Shown in pieces: positions 1 through 7,410 of a stretch of DNA of 40,684 nucleotides. Position numbers and translations under genes: made by a program. The notes under the pieces are model-generated. The model made no database searches. It had not been told where the DNA came from and worked only from the letters and a program-made list of their open reading frames with translations. The stretch covers positions 1 through 40,684 of the forward strand of contig DASZFO010000336.1 of the NCBI GenBank assembly GCA_035939775.1, in the 5' to 3' direction. Every line of letters starts with the position of its first letter. Position 1 is the first letter of the stretch. This DNA comes from Pirellulales bacterium (GTDB lineage Bacteria > Planctomycetota > Planctomycetia > Pirellulales > DATAWG01).

Positions 1-590
1 CCGATCCCCAGCGCTCGCGGATTGATTGCGCCGCCGTGGTCGATCGTCTGCGAGAGGCGATAGAGAATGTGCTGATGGCCGTTGCCTTGATCGACGAGGC
101 CGAACAAGTTGCCCACCTGGCTGATCGCGATGAGCACGCCGGCGCCCGCCATGAACCCCAGCACGACCGACTCGGAGATATAGCGTGTCAGGTCGCCGAG
201 CTTGAAGAGCGCGATCGCGATTTGAATCCCGCCGACCATGACGGCCAACAGGAACATCGCCTCGGCGACTTTTGTCGGATCGGGATGCACCGACGAGCTG
301 AGAAACGCCAGCGCGCTGAACACGACCAGCGAAATGGCGTTCGTCGGGCCGTTGATCAGAAACGACGATGAGCCGAAGACCGAACCGACCGCCGTCACCA
401 CGATGGCCGCGTAGAGCCCATAGCGCGGCTCGACGCCGGCGATCAGGGCGTAGGCCATCGCTTGCGGGGTGGCGATCGCGGCCACGGTCAGCCCGGCGAT
501 CGCGTCATGTCGCACGCCGCTCCAACCGTAGCCGCGGCGCGCGGCGACCCGTTCAGGACGCTCGGGAGTGGATTCCAACGTCAAGGCCAT
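1..590 (-). CDS. SulP family anion permease, N-terminal part (truncated by window edge)
   Basis: The first 196 residues of a membrane anion transporter of the SulP (sulfate permease/SLC26) family; the rest lies beyond the left edge. After a short cytoplasmic leader with an Arg-rich stretch comes the family hallmark around residues 29-62, where DAIAGLTVAAIATPQAMAYA is followed by IAGVEPRYGLYAA. Then GSSSFLINGPTNAISL (73-88) matches the second conserved block, and several hydrophobic helices follow (about 111-130 and 141-160). The ATG at 588-590 is chosen because it precedes the conserved block by about 28 residues. It lies 9 bases after the stop of the upstream oxidoreductase gene, so the two may be co-transcribed. 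SulP members usually carry sulfate, bicarbonate or similar anions. The substrate here, and the presence of the usual C-terminal STAS domain, cannot be judged. Confidence 0.88.
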   Translation of the reverse strand, partial: MALTLESTPERPERVAARRGYGWSGVRHDAIAGLTVAAIATPQAMAYALIAGVEPRYGLYAAIVVTAVGSVFGSSSFLINGPTNAISLVVFSALAFLSSSVHPDPTKVAEAMFLLAVMVGGIQIAIALFKLGDLTRYISESVVLGFMAGAGVLIAISQVGNLFGLVDQGNGHQHILYRLSQTIDHGGAINPRALGI

Positions 591-599
591 CGCAATCGG

Positions 600-1880
600 C
601 TACTTCGGTTCCCAGCCCGGACGATACTCGCGAGCCCACAGTCGCATCGCATCGTCGTCGTGCAGAATGTGCCCGGTCTGCGGATCGCAGTCAAGAGCGC
701 GGCCGACACGGTAGGCAATATTGCCGAGATGGCAGAGGAGCGACGATTTGTGCCCTTCCTCGATGTCGGCATGCGGACGGCGTCCGGCGCGAACGCTCGC
801 CACAAAGTCGGCCATGTGGACTTGATCGCCAGCGGGGCCGGTCCCCTTGCCGATTTCCTTATTCATTAGGTCGTAAGCGGCGTAACCACCGCTGTTGATC
901 ACCATCGTTCCGCGCTCGCCGTGGAACGTGGCCCCGAACGTCTCGCCTTCCATGCCGCGCGGCGACCAGCTCAGTCCCTCCCAAAGAATCGACTTGCCGC
1001 CGAAGTCGAATGTGACCGTGTGCGTGTCGGGAGTTTCCTGGTCGTCGTCATAGCGGTATTTGCCGCCGCCGCTCACGACGCGCCGCGGATAATCGACGCC
1101 GAGGCCCCAACGGCAAACGTCCAGCGCGTGTACGCCGTTGTTGCCCAGTTCGCCGGTCCCCCAATGCCAGAATCCGTGCCAGTTATAGTGCAGATAATTA
1201 TCTTTGAACGGGCGCTCGGGAGCGGGGCCTTGCCACAGGCTGTAGTCGAGCCAATCGGGGATCGGCGCGAGCTTCCCTTTGCCGATCGACGGTCGATGGT
1301 TGGCATACCAGCCGCGAGAGTACAGCACGCGGCCGATCGCACCGCTGCGAACTTTGTCGATCGCCTCGATGATGCCGGGCCAGCTCCGCCGCTGCGTGCC
1401 GACCTGAACGACGCGGTCGTGCTTCCGCGCCGCCGCGATCGCCAGCTCTCCTTCGTGCGGATTTTGGCAGCACGGCTTTTCGACATACACATGTTTGCCG
1501 GCCGCGCAGGCGAGAATCGCCGCCGGCGCGTGCCAATGATCTGGGGCGGCGATCACCAGCGCATCGACGGCCGGATCGTCGAGAATCTTGCGAAAATCGC
1601 CGACGCCTAGCGGCTTGCGCGGCTGTTTGCCGCCGATGAGGTCCAGGCCGCGCGCGAGCGCGCGGCTATCGACATCGCAGAGATAGGTCACCTCGGCATC
1701 CGGAAGCGCGGCGACGGCGGTCGCCAGCGCGCTGCCGCGCCCCAGGCCCATCACGCCGATCGCGAGCTTATCGTTTGCCGACGTCGCTCCCCGGGCCAGC
1801 GCACTAGCGGTCGCCGCGCCGACGGCCGCGGCCGCCACCGAAGATTGCAAAAAATCGCGACGACACAGTGCAGCCGCCAT
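600..1880 (-). CDS. Gfo/Idh/MocA family oxidoreductase, Tat-exported
   Basis: A 426-residue NAD(P)-dependent oxidoreductase of the Gfo/Idh/MocA family, usually acting on sugars or cyclitols. The N-terminus is a twin-arginine signal (CRRDFLQSSVAAAAVGAATA, residues 6-25), so the enzyme is probably exported folded, as is common for this family in planctomycetes. The Rossmann nucleotide-binding segment starts at residue 40 (AIGVMGLGRGSAL), the conserved EKP motif is at 134-136, and the C-terminal half carries GNNGVHALDVCRWGL. The start at 1880 is preferred over a longer reading to 1955: it gives a well-formed Tat signal and has GGGGA six bases upstream, and the longer reading would run into a palindromic repeat at 1922-1957. 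The SulP gene follows 9 bases downstream. The physiological substrate is unknown. Confidence 0.9.
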   Translation of the reverse strand: MAAALCRRDFLQSSVAAAAVGAATASALARGATSANDKLAIGVMGLGRGSALATAVAALPDAEVTYLCDVDSRALARGLDLIGGKQPRKPLGVGDFRKILDDPAVDALVIAAPDHWHAPAAILACAAGKHVYVEKPCCQNPHEGELAIAAARKHDRVVQVGTQRRSWPGIIEAIDKVRSGAIGRVLYSRGWYANHRPSIGKGKLAPIPDWLDYSLWQGPAPERPFKDNYLHYNWHGFWHWGTGELGNNGVHALDVCRWGLGVDYPRRVVSGGGKYRYDDDQETPDTHTVTFDFGGKSILWEGLSWSPRGMEGETFGATFHGERGTMVINSGGYAAYDLMNKEIGKGTGPAGDQVHMADFVASVRAGRRPHADIEEGHKSSLLCHLGNIAYRVGRALDCDPQTGHILHDDDAMRLWAREYRPGWEPK

Positions 1881-1921
1881 GGTGAATCCCCGGTATTTCG
1901 TCAATCGTCGGTTCAGTGCCT

Positions 1922-1957
1922 GGGTGCCACTGCTGGACAAAGCCAGCAGTGGCACCC
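1922..1957. repeat. Perfect 15-bp inverted repeat (REP-like palindrome)
   Basis: GGGTGCCACTGCTGG at 1922-1936 is repeated exactly in reverse complement at 1943-1957, with a 6-base loop (ACAAAG). It lies between the kinase gene and the oxidoreductase, just upstream of the latter's start. The AGTGGCAC core resembles the ends of the palindromes at 34074-34116 and 35263-35334, so it is probably a member of a dispersed repeat family. Transcribed, it would form a strong hairpin, but no T-tract follows it on either strand, so a terminator call is not supported. Confidence 0.8.
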
Positions 1958-2003
1958 GCTGAACCTACTAGAATACCGGCACTATAAGCGGCGGCGGCTC
2001 GGC

Positions 2004-3557
2004 TCACAATCGGCTTCGCACCGAAGAATCCGCGGTGTTTGCCGCGAGCCGACGGCGCTTGCCTTCCTCGCGCCGCATAATGAGCCACACGACAAGGAAC
2101 AGCAACAGATAAACCAGCGTGACGATAATGCTCATCGCCGTCATCCAATACGGCCAGTGGTAGGCCCAGGGCTCGAAAAAGCTTTTAGCCGCTGGGTCTT
2201 GTCCATTGCCTCCCATCGCGTGAACGCCAAAGGCCGTCCCGCCGAACGCATAGTAGCCGCACGCCAGGCCCCCCATCGCCACGATCCCGACTCCGAGGCC
2301 GCCCCAGGCGAAGCCCCCCAGCGCCAAGCCGCCGAACGCCCCCAACAGCCCCACGGTGACGCCGCCGAGCGTCAACAATCCAAGCGACATCCCGCCAAAC
2401 GCCACTCCGCCGACAGCCAATCCGCCAAAGGCAAACACCCCGACCGCCATGTTGCCGAACGCGAAGATCCCTTTGGCAACTCGATTCCGGCCCGTCGCCG
2501 GGTCGAGGCCGTACGCGACGTGGACCAGCGGCAGCCCGAACAACGTGGCCTTCGAGCGAAACTCTTTGCCGAACGCGCGCTGAATCGCCAACGGCGCGAC
2601 GCCGGAGATCTTATCCAAGTCGATTCGGACTTCGCTGGCGTTCTGATAGCGCCGCTGCGGTTCGCGCTCGAGCGCTCGGAGCACGACCTCGTCGAGCCGC
2701 ACGTCGACATGCACGCTCTTCGACGGCGGTTCGAATCGCCCCATCGGAAGATGGCCGGTGAGCAGCTCGTAGAACACCACCCCCAGGGAATAGATGTCGG
2801 CCCGATGGTCCACATCGTGCGCCCCTTCCATCTGCTCGGGGGCCATGTAGCGGAGAGTCCCCATCACCTGATTCGTGGCGGTGAGCGCCTGCACCGCTTG
2901 CTCCTGCCGAAGTAATTTGGCCAGCCCGAAGTCGGCGATTTTCACTCGGCCGCGCTTGTCGATCAGGATGTTCTCGGGCTTGATGTCGCGATGGACGACT
3001 CCCTCGTCGTGGGCGAATTGCAAGGCGTCGCAGATTTGCGGGACGATTGCCAAAGTCTCTTTCGACGAAAGGTGGGATTGGATCGCCTGCCGAAGGTTGA
3101 CGCCGTCGACGAATTCCATCACCAGGTAGTAAAGCCCATCCACCTGGCCGAAATCGTAGACCGTGACGATGTTCGGATGATTGAGGTGGGCCAGCGCATG
3201 GGCTTCGCGCGTGAACCGGTCGGCGAAGGCTGGGTCGCGCCCGACCTCCGGCGGAAGAATCTTGACGGCCACGATGCGATTCAGCCCGCGTTGCCGCGCC
3301 TTGTACACCGCCCCCATCCCACCCTTGCCGAGCAGCTCGAGGAAATCGAGCAGCGGAAAGCGGGCCGAAAGCTGCTCGGGCGTCGGCGGCACGAAATCCC
3401 CGAACGACGATCGCGGCGGCTCGGTCGGCCGCGTCTTCGGATCGATCCCCGACTGGCTCCCCAACCCCGCCTTGAGCAAGCACTGCGGGCAAAGTCCGGC
3501 CGGCGAACCGGCCGGAATCTCGACACCGCAACCTGGGCATTTCAGAATATCGGGCAT
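2004..3557 (-). CDS. Membrane-anchored Ser/Thr protein kinase with N-terminal zinc ribbon and C-terminal Gly-rich decapeptide repeats
   Basis: A 517-residue Hanks-type Ser/Thr kinase. Residues 7-26 form a putative zinc ribbon (Cys7, Cys10, Cys23, Cys26). The kinase domain spans about 71-318: glycine loop GKGGMGAVY (77-85), ATP-binding Lys99 in AVK, HRDIKPEN with catalytic Asp191, DFG at 209-211 and APE at 239-241. These are all intact, so it should be active. Residues about 362-450 hold eight to nine copies of a loose decapeptide resembling VFAFGGLAVG, followed by one strong transmembrane helix (about 473-494) and a basic tail. This suggests one membrane crossing near the C-terminus. The start at 3557 has AAGGA upstream. 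The gene lies just downstream of an ECF sigma factor on the same strand, a recurrent pairing in planctomycetes, so the kinase may act on or with that sigma factor; this is inference. Confidence 0.93.
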   Translation of the reverse strand: MPDILKCPGCGVEIPAGSPAGLCPQCLLKAGLGSQSGIDPKTRPTEPPRSSFGDFVPPTPEQLSARFPLLDFLELLGKGGMGAVYKARQRGLNRIVAVKILPPEVGRDPAFADRFTREAHALAHLNHPNIVTVYDFGQVDGLYYLVMEFVDGVNLRQAIQSHLSSKETLAIVPQICDALQFAHDEGVVHRDIKPENILIDKRGRVKIADFGLAKLLRQEQAVQALTATNQVMGTLRYMAPEQMEGAHDVDHRADIYSLGVVFYELLTGHLPMGRFEPPSKSVHVDVRLDEVVLRALEREPQRRYQNASEVRIDLDKISGVAPLAIQRAFGKEFRSKATLFGLPLVHVAYGLDPATGRNRVAKGIFAFGNMAVGVFAFGGLAVGGVAFGGMSLGLLTLGGVTVGLLGAFGGLALGGFAWGGLGVGIVAMGGLACGYYAFGGTAFGVHAMGGNGQDPAAKSFFEPWAYHWPYWMTAMSIIVTLVYLLLFLVVWLIMRREEGKRRRLAANTADSSVRSRL

Positions 3558-3560
3558 GAA

Positions 3561-3665
3561 GGAAGTCCTTGCTTGCGGGCAGCGTCTCTACACATCCGTG
3601 CAGGGAGCACCCTCCGCAGCGTTCCGGCTGAGGGAAGTCGTCGCTTTCGGGCAATGTCCCTACAC
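3561..3665. repeat. Imperfect 33-bp direct repeat, 72-bp period, upstream of the kinase
   Basis: The 33 bases at 3561-3593 recur at 3633-3665 with six differences (27 of 33 identical by hand alignment). Both start with GGAAGTC and end with CTACAC. They lie in the untranslated region directly upstream of the kinase start, and the first copy includes the kinase ribosome-binding site read on the minus strand. They could be relics of a dispersed repeat or a duplicated regulatory site; nothing in the sequence decides which. Confidence 0.6.
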
Positions 3666-3717
3666 TCTTCTAAAGCAATGCGTGCCCGTTGTGACCACGA
3701 TTTCGGAGAAAATGGCT

Positions 3718-3738
3718 CCCTCTCCCTCTGGGAGAGGG
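3718..3738. repeat. CCCTCTCCC hairpin repeat (REP-like)
   Basis: CCCTCTCCC (3718-3726), a TCT loop and GGGAGAGGG (3730-3738) form a perfect 9-bp stem with a 3-base loop, followed by the GC-rich tail CGAGGTGAGGGG. The same hairpin core occurs at 38677-38697. Both copies lie between genes close to a gene's 3' end, here just after the ECF sigma factor gene. It is likely a dispersed extragenic palindrome. It could weakly terminate transcription, but there is no T-run. Confidence 0.7.
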
Positions 3739-3765
3739 CGAGGTGAGGGGAACTGACTTAAGTTG

Positions 3766-4515
3766 TTACGATCCCAGCGTCGTAAATAGGCTGCGGATTT
3801 CGTCGTCCACGTCCGCGGGGTCGGCGACCGTTTGGGCCAGCTCCTCGCGGAGCAGTTCCCGATATCGCCGCCGGAGGCGATGGGCCGTTTGGCGGACGGC
3901 CTCTTCCGAGATATCAAGCTCGCCCGCCACTGCGGTATAGTCAATCGCGCCGCGACCCCCTGCGAGCGCCTGCTTGAGCAAGTTGAACTGCCGCGATTTG
4001 CCTTCGGCGGCAAGCTCCGTCTTCAAACGCTCGACGACCAGCTCCAGCAGCGTCATCGCCCATTGCCGGTCGTAGAGTTTTTCTGGAGTCAGATCGTGGG
4101 CCGGTTCAAGGTTCAGCCGCGATTCGGCCGTGTCGAGCGCGAACGGCAAGAGCTGTCGACCGCCGCCGCGTTTCTGCGTCTTGGCCTTGTCCCACTCGTT
4201 GGCCAGAAAGTTCTTCATCGCCGAGAGCAAGAAGCTGCGAAAACGGCCGCGCTCTTGCGACGCGGCGGCCAGCACATTCTTTTCCAAAAGCCGCGCGAAG
4301 AATTCCTGCGTCAAATCTTGGGCCTCGCCCACGTCCTTGACGCGGCGCCGCACGTAGGCATAAAGCGGATACCAATACCGCCCACACAACTCAGCCAGCG
4401 CCGCTCCCGCCTCCCGACTCGCGCGATTCCCCGCATCGAGCACAAGGCTCCAATGCGTCGTCCGAAATTCGTCGGCGGCAAAGGTTGCAGGAGTTCGTTC
4501 GTCGGGTGCGCTCAT
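3766..4515 (-). CDS. ECF-type RNA polymerase sigma factor (planctomycete type)
   Basis: A 249-residue extracytoplasmic-function sigma-70 factor. The N-terminal part carries a recognisable signature, FRTTHWSLVLDAGN, then YWYPLYAYVRRR and a region-2 segment, EAQDLTQEFFARLLEK, that contacts the core enzyme and the -10 element. Region 4 lies in the C-terminal third as a helix-turn-helix (about 168-222, with YTAVAGELDISEEAVRQTAH). An in-frame GTG at 4551 would add 12 residues, but the ATG at 4515 is preferred because the conserved part begins soon after it; no clear Shine-Dalgarno precedes either. The kinase gene follows about 208 bases downstream on the same strand. No anti-sigma factor gene is adjacent, which fits control by the kinase. 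The promoters it recognises are unknown. Confidence 0.9.
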   Translation of the reverse strand: MSAPDERTPATFAADEFRTTHWSLVLDAGNRASREAGAALAELCGRYWYPLYAYVRRRVKDVGEAQDLTQEFFARLLEKNVLAAASQERGRFRSFLLSAMKNFLANEWDKAKTQKRGGGRQLLPFALDTAESRLNLEPAHDLTPEKLYDRQWAMTLLELVVERLKTELAAEGKSRQFNLLKQALAGGRGAIDYTAVAGELDISEEAVRQTAHRLRRRYRELLREELAQTVADPADVDDEIRSLFTTLGS

Positions 4516-4567
4516 GGCGTCAATTGTAGTCGCCGCGCAATTGTGTCGCACGCAAAATGTCGAGGGT

Positions 4568-5392
4568 CTACAGCGGCGCCGGTAGGTCGCGGCGGGAGAA
4601 GATCGCGGCCGCGACGATGTAGCAGACCATGCCGATCAGTAGCAGGGGCAGATTGTAGCTCATGGCAATTGTCGTGGCGTCGTATTGCGGATCGACAAAT
4701 CGTTGCGGCTCATAAGCCGTAAGAAACGAGCCATAGAGCAGCCCCGGATAGCCGTCGGCCATCCGGCCGACGACTTTCAGCACGAGCGACACGACGTAGA
4801 ACCCGGCGGCCAATCCAATCGTTCGCCCCCGATAGCGGTCGGCCGACGAGAGCAAGGTGGTGAACCCCGCCAGAAAGAACGCGTAGGCAAAAAGATTGAG
4901 CGCGCAGTAGCCATACGGCATTGCCGGCACGTCGTGCAACTTGGGGATCAGCGCCAGGCCGGTGCATGTGCCCAGCCAGCAGGCCGCTGCCATCAGGGCC
5001 GCCCCGACCGTGGCGATCACGGCGTTGCTCGCCAGCACCTCGACGCGGCGGACTGGCTGGGCCAGCACCATCTCGAGCGTGCCTCGATTCAGCGGCCCGC
5101 TCACCGCATCCGATCCGCGGGCGATGGCCCAGAATGCCATGCCGAACGCCACGAGCGGATGGTCGTAGCCGATGGCGATCCGCCCCGAATACGTGGCCAT
5201 GCTGTCGACCGAGACGGGCAAAAGCCGCTTCCAATAGTCGGGCATGTTTCGCAGAAAATGCTCGAAAAGTTGCAGATCGAGTTGGCTGGTGACCCAAACG
5301 AAGAGCACCTGAAACCCGAACATCAATACCAGAAAGCAGGGGAGCGCCACCCGCACTTCGCCCAATGCTTTTTTCCACAAGGCGCGATTCAT
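4568..5392 (-). CDS. ABC-2 type transporter permease subunit
   Basis: A 274-residue integral membrane protein with several hydrophobic helices: residues about 15-36, a pair in the middle (AVIATVGAALMAAACWLGTC and YCALNLFAYAFFLAGFTTLL), one near RTIGLAAGFYVVSLVLKVVG and a last one before the tail (LPLLLIGMVCYIVAAAIF). It also has the segment GPLNRGTLEMVLAQPVRR, typical of ABC-2 permeases of the multi-copper-maturation/bacitracin-export style. Its ATG overlaps the stop of the ATPase gene by four bases (ATGA at 5389-5392), so it is translationally coupled to its partner. The substrate is unknown. It ends with TAG at 4568-4570. Confidence 0.85.
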   Translation of the reverse strand: MNRALWKKALGEVRVALPCFLVLMFGFQVLFVWVTSQLDLQLFEHFLRNMPDYWKRLLPVSVDSMATYSGRIAIGYDHPLVAFGMAFWAIARGSDAVSGPLNRGTLEMVLAQPVRRVEVLASNAVIATVGAALMAAACWLGTCTGLALIPKLHDVPAMPYGYCALNLFAYAFFLAGFTTLLSSADRYRGRTIGLAAGFYVVSLVLKVVGRMADGYPGLLYGSFLTAYEPQRFVDPQYDATTIAMSYNLPLLLIGMVCYIVAAAIFSRRDLPAPL

Positions 5393-6390
5393 GACGCGGA
5401 CACCGCATGATAACGGTCGTAGATGACTTGCAGCCCCACCGGCTCGATATGCACCTCAGCCAGCGGCAGCGTCGCCAGCCAGCCTAAGAGCGGCGCGAGT
5501 TCTCCCGGCGTCTCGATCGTGACTTGATTGTGAGGTCCGTGCGCGATCTTGAGTTGCTGAGCTAACTCCGGCGGAGGGACGGGAAACGGGCCGCTGAGCA
5601 TCGCCCGAATCCGATGCTGCCGCCGCAGCTCGGCCACCACCTGCTCAAAAACCAAGCGTCCCTTTCGCAGCAGAACCACGCGATCGCATGATTGCTCGAC
5701 CTCGGAAATCACGTGCGACGAGAAGATCACCGTCCGCCCGGCATCGCGAGCTTCAGTGACGAGCGCAATCACCTCCCCGCGCACGGTCACGTCGAGGTTC
5801 GAGGTCGGCTCGTCGAGGATCACCAGCGGCGTGTCGGCCGCCAGAGTGCCGGCCAATGCGAGCTTCCGTTTCATGCCGGTCGAAAGTTGCGACACGCGCC
5901 GCGATAGATCAAGCTCCAGCCGCTCGGCCAGCTTGAGCGAGCGCTCGTAAGAGCCAAGCCGAGAACCGCCTGCGGAGAGGGGGACAGTCCCCTTTTTCTC
6001 CGCCGACCTGCCTTCGGACGGTGGCCGCGAAAAAGGGGACAGTCCCCGGCGGTTCTCGGCTTGGCCATAGGTCGGTTGGCGGCGCACGTCGGCGAAGAAC
6101 CGCAGCACCTCGCGGCAGTTCATCTCGGGAAACATCTGCATCTCACCGGGCAGATACGCGACGCGGCGACGCACTTCGAGCGATCGGCGATAGCAATCCA
6201 GCCCGTCGATCGCGGCCTCGCCGGCGGTGGGCCGCAGATAGCCCAACAGCAGCCGCAAGAGCGTAGTCTTCCCTGAGCCATTGGGACCGAGCAGCCCCAG
6301 CACTTCGCCGCGCCGCACCTGCAAATCACACCGATCCAGCGCCGTGACCCGGCCATAGCGTTTGGTGAGCGACGCGGTGCGAACGATCAT
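5389..6390 (-). CDS. ABC transporter ATP-binding protein with an in-frame repeat-encoded insert
   Basis: A 333-residue ABC ATPase, partner of the overlapping permease. Walker A is GPNGSGKTT (35-43), the signature is LSTGM (169-173), Walker B is LVILDEPTSNLD (189-200), and the switch His lies in FSSHVISE (His226). All catalytic parts are present. Between RRQPTYGQ (103-110) and SLKLAERLELD (151-161) lies an abnormal stretch of about 40 residues, rich in Arg, Ser, Pro and Gly, encoded by the palindromic element at 5953-6065. This segment falls in the helical subdomain between the Q-loop and the signature, where such proteins usually have little or no insert. The frame stays open, so the protein may still be made. 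Whether it folds and works is uncertain. Confidence 0.9.
   Translation of the reverse strand: MIVRTASLTKRYGRVTALDRCDLQVRRGEVLGLLGPNGSGKTTLLRLLLGYLRPTAGEAAIDGLDCYRRSLEVRRRVAYLPGEMQMFPEMNCREVLRFFADVRRQPTYGQAENRRGLSPFSRPPSEGRSAEKKGTVPLSAGGSRLGSYERSLKLAERLELDLSRRVSQLSTGMKRKLALAGTLAADTPLVILDEPTSNLDVTVRGEVIALVTEARDAGRTVIFSSHVISEVEQSCDRVVLLRKGRLVFEQVVAELRRQHRIRAMLSGPFPVPPPELAQQLKIAHGPHNQVTIETPGELAPLLGWLATLPLAEVHIEPVGLQVIYDRYHAVSAS
5953..6065. mobile_element. REPIN-like element inserted in frame within the ABC ATPase gene
   Basis: An 18-bp perfect inverted repeat (GCCAAGCCGAGAACCGCC at 5953-5970; its complement at 6048-6065) flanks two copies of GGGGACAGTCCCC (5980-5992 and 6035-6047). The first is followed by TTTTT and the second preceded by AAAAA. 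This is the layout of a REPIN: two REP hairpins in opposite orientation around a short spacer, normally moved in trans by a RAYT (IS200-like tyrosine) transposase. No such transposase is visible in the window. A second element with the same core lies at 37779-37884. The segment replaces no conserved ATPase motif and introduces no stop. Confidence 0.85.
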
Positions 6391-6517
6391 GGCGGTCGGA
6401 TGAGATGGAAAGCGACTCTAAGCGACCGCCCGATTTTTACGGATTCATCTCGCGAGACGGCGTATATCGTATTGTTTTAGCCTGATCGGAGTTTGCCAAG
6501 GGCAATTGACCAACGCA

Positions 6518-7309
6518 TTATCCGCCGGCGGAGCCAAGCAATTGCTCCAGTCTGCGAGTCAATTCGGGACCGCGGGCGTTGAGCGACACGACATTGCCGC
6601 TTTGATCGATCAGGATCGCGGTGGGAACGCTGGTCACACCGTAATACACCGCCAGCGGGCTGTCCCAGCCGGCGCCGGTTTCGTCGTTGCCCATCATCAC
6701 TGGCCACTTAATCTGTTCCTTGGCCAGAAACTCGCGAAGCGCGTCAGCATCCGTATCGAGGCTCACGCCGACGACTTCAAATCCGCGGTTGTGAAACTTT
6801 TCGTAGTTGCGTTTCACGTTGGGCAGCTCGCGGCGGCACGGCCCGCACCATGTGGCCCAGAAATCCACGAGCACGACTTTGCCCGCCAGCGGTGACGCGT
6901 CGAGCGGCGCGCCGTCGGGAAGCGAGCCGAAGATCTTCATCCGATGGCCGAGCATTCCGAGCCGGCGGGCGATGCCGGCGAATTTGGCTGCGCCGGCGGC
7001 GATCCGCTGATCTTTGCTCGTGCCGAGAATGGCGCTCAAATCGCGATAGGCGCGGATTGCCAGCTTCGCGGTCGCCGGTTGGCGTTCGAGCTGTTGCGCC
7101 GCCGCGGCCGCTTGCCGCAGCGCTTGCTCGTCGTCAGGTGCCTGGACCAGATTGGCCTTGGCAGCTTGCCAGAGTTGGGCTGCTTCAGCGGGGCTCACCT
7201 TCGAGCCGGTCTCGGCCGATGCAGCCGCTCGCGCCATGAGCGCAAGAATCGCCAGGGCGCTAAAGGCCGCCAGATAACGGAATCCACGTCGAAAACTGAG
7301 CCGTTCCAT
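6518..7309 (-). CDS. TlpA-family thiol-disulfide oxidoreductase, secreted
   Basis: A 263-residue envelope thioredoxin-like protein. Residues 1-32 are a signal peptide or N-anchor (FRYLAAFSALAILALMARAAASA). Residues about 35-115 form an Ala/Gln-rich helical region of unknown role. The thioredoxin fold follows from about 122, with GKVVLVDFWATWCGPCRREL giving the redox pair Cys155/Cys158 and the cis-proline at Pro229 in SVPT. Such proteins reduce or oxidise disulfides in periplasmic partners, for example during cytochrome maturation. The start at 7309 is clear: GGAGAAG lies just upstream, and a longer frame to 7639 runs antisense into the next gene with no signal sequence. The partner cannot be told from the context. 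Confidence 0.9.
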   Translation of the reverse strand: MERLSFRRGFRYLAAFSALAILALMARAAASAETGSKVSPAEAAQLWQAAKANLVQAPDDEQALRQAAAAAQQLERQPATAKLAIRAYRDLSAILGTSKDQRIAAGAAKFAGIARRLGMLGHRMKIFGSLPDGAPLDASPLAGKVVLVDFWATWCGPCRRELPNVKRNYEKFHNRGFEVVGVSLDTDADALREFLAKEQIKWPVMMGNDETGAGWDSPLAVYYGVTSVPTAILIDQSGNVVSLNARGPELTRRLEQLLGSAGG

Positions 7310-7410
7310 GACACTTCTCCGCGGTAAAGTTGACAGAATCAGACTGCGGGCCCAGTTGCCCAGTCTTCTGCTAAGCGCAACGCCGAGTGAAGTGTTACAG
7401 ATTTGAGCGG

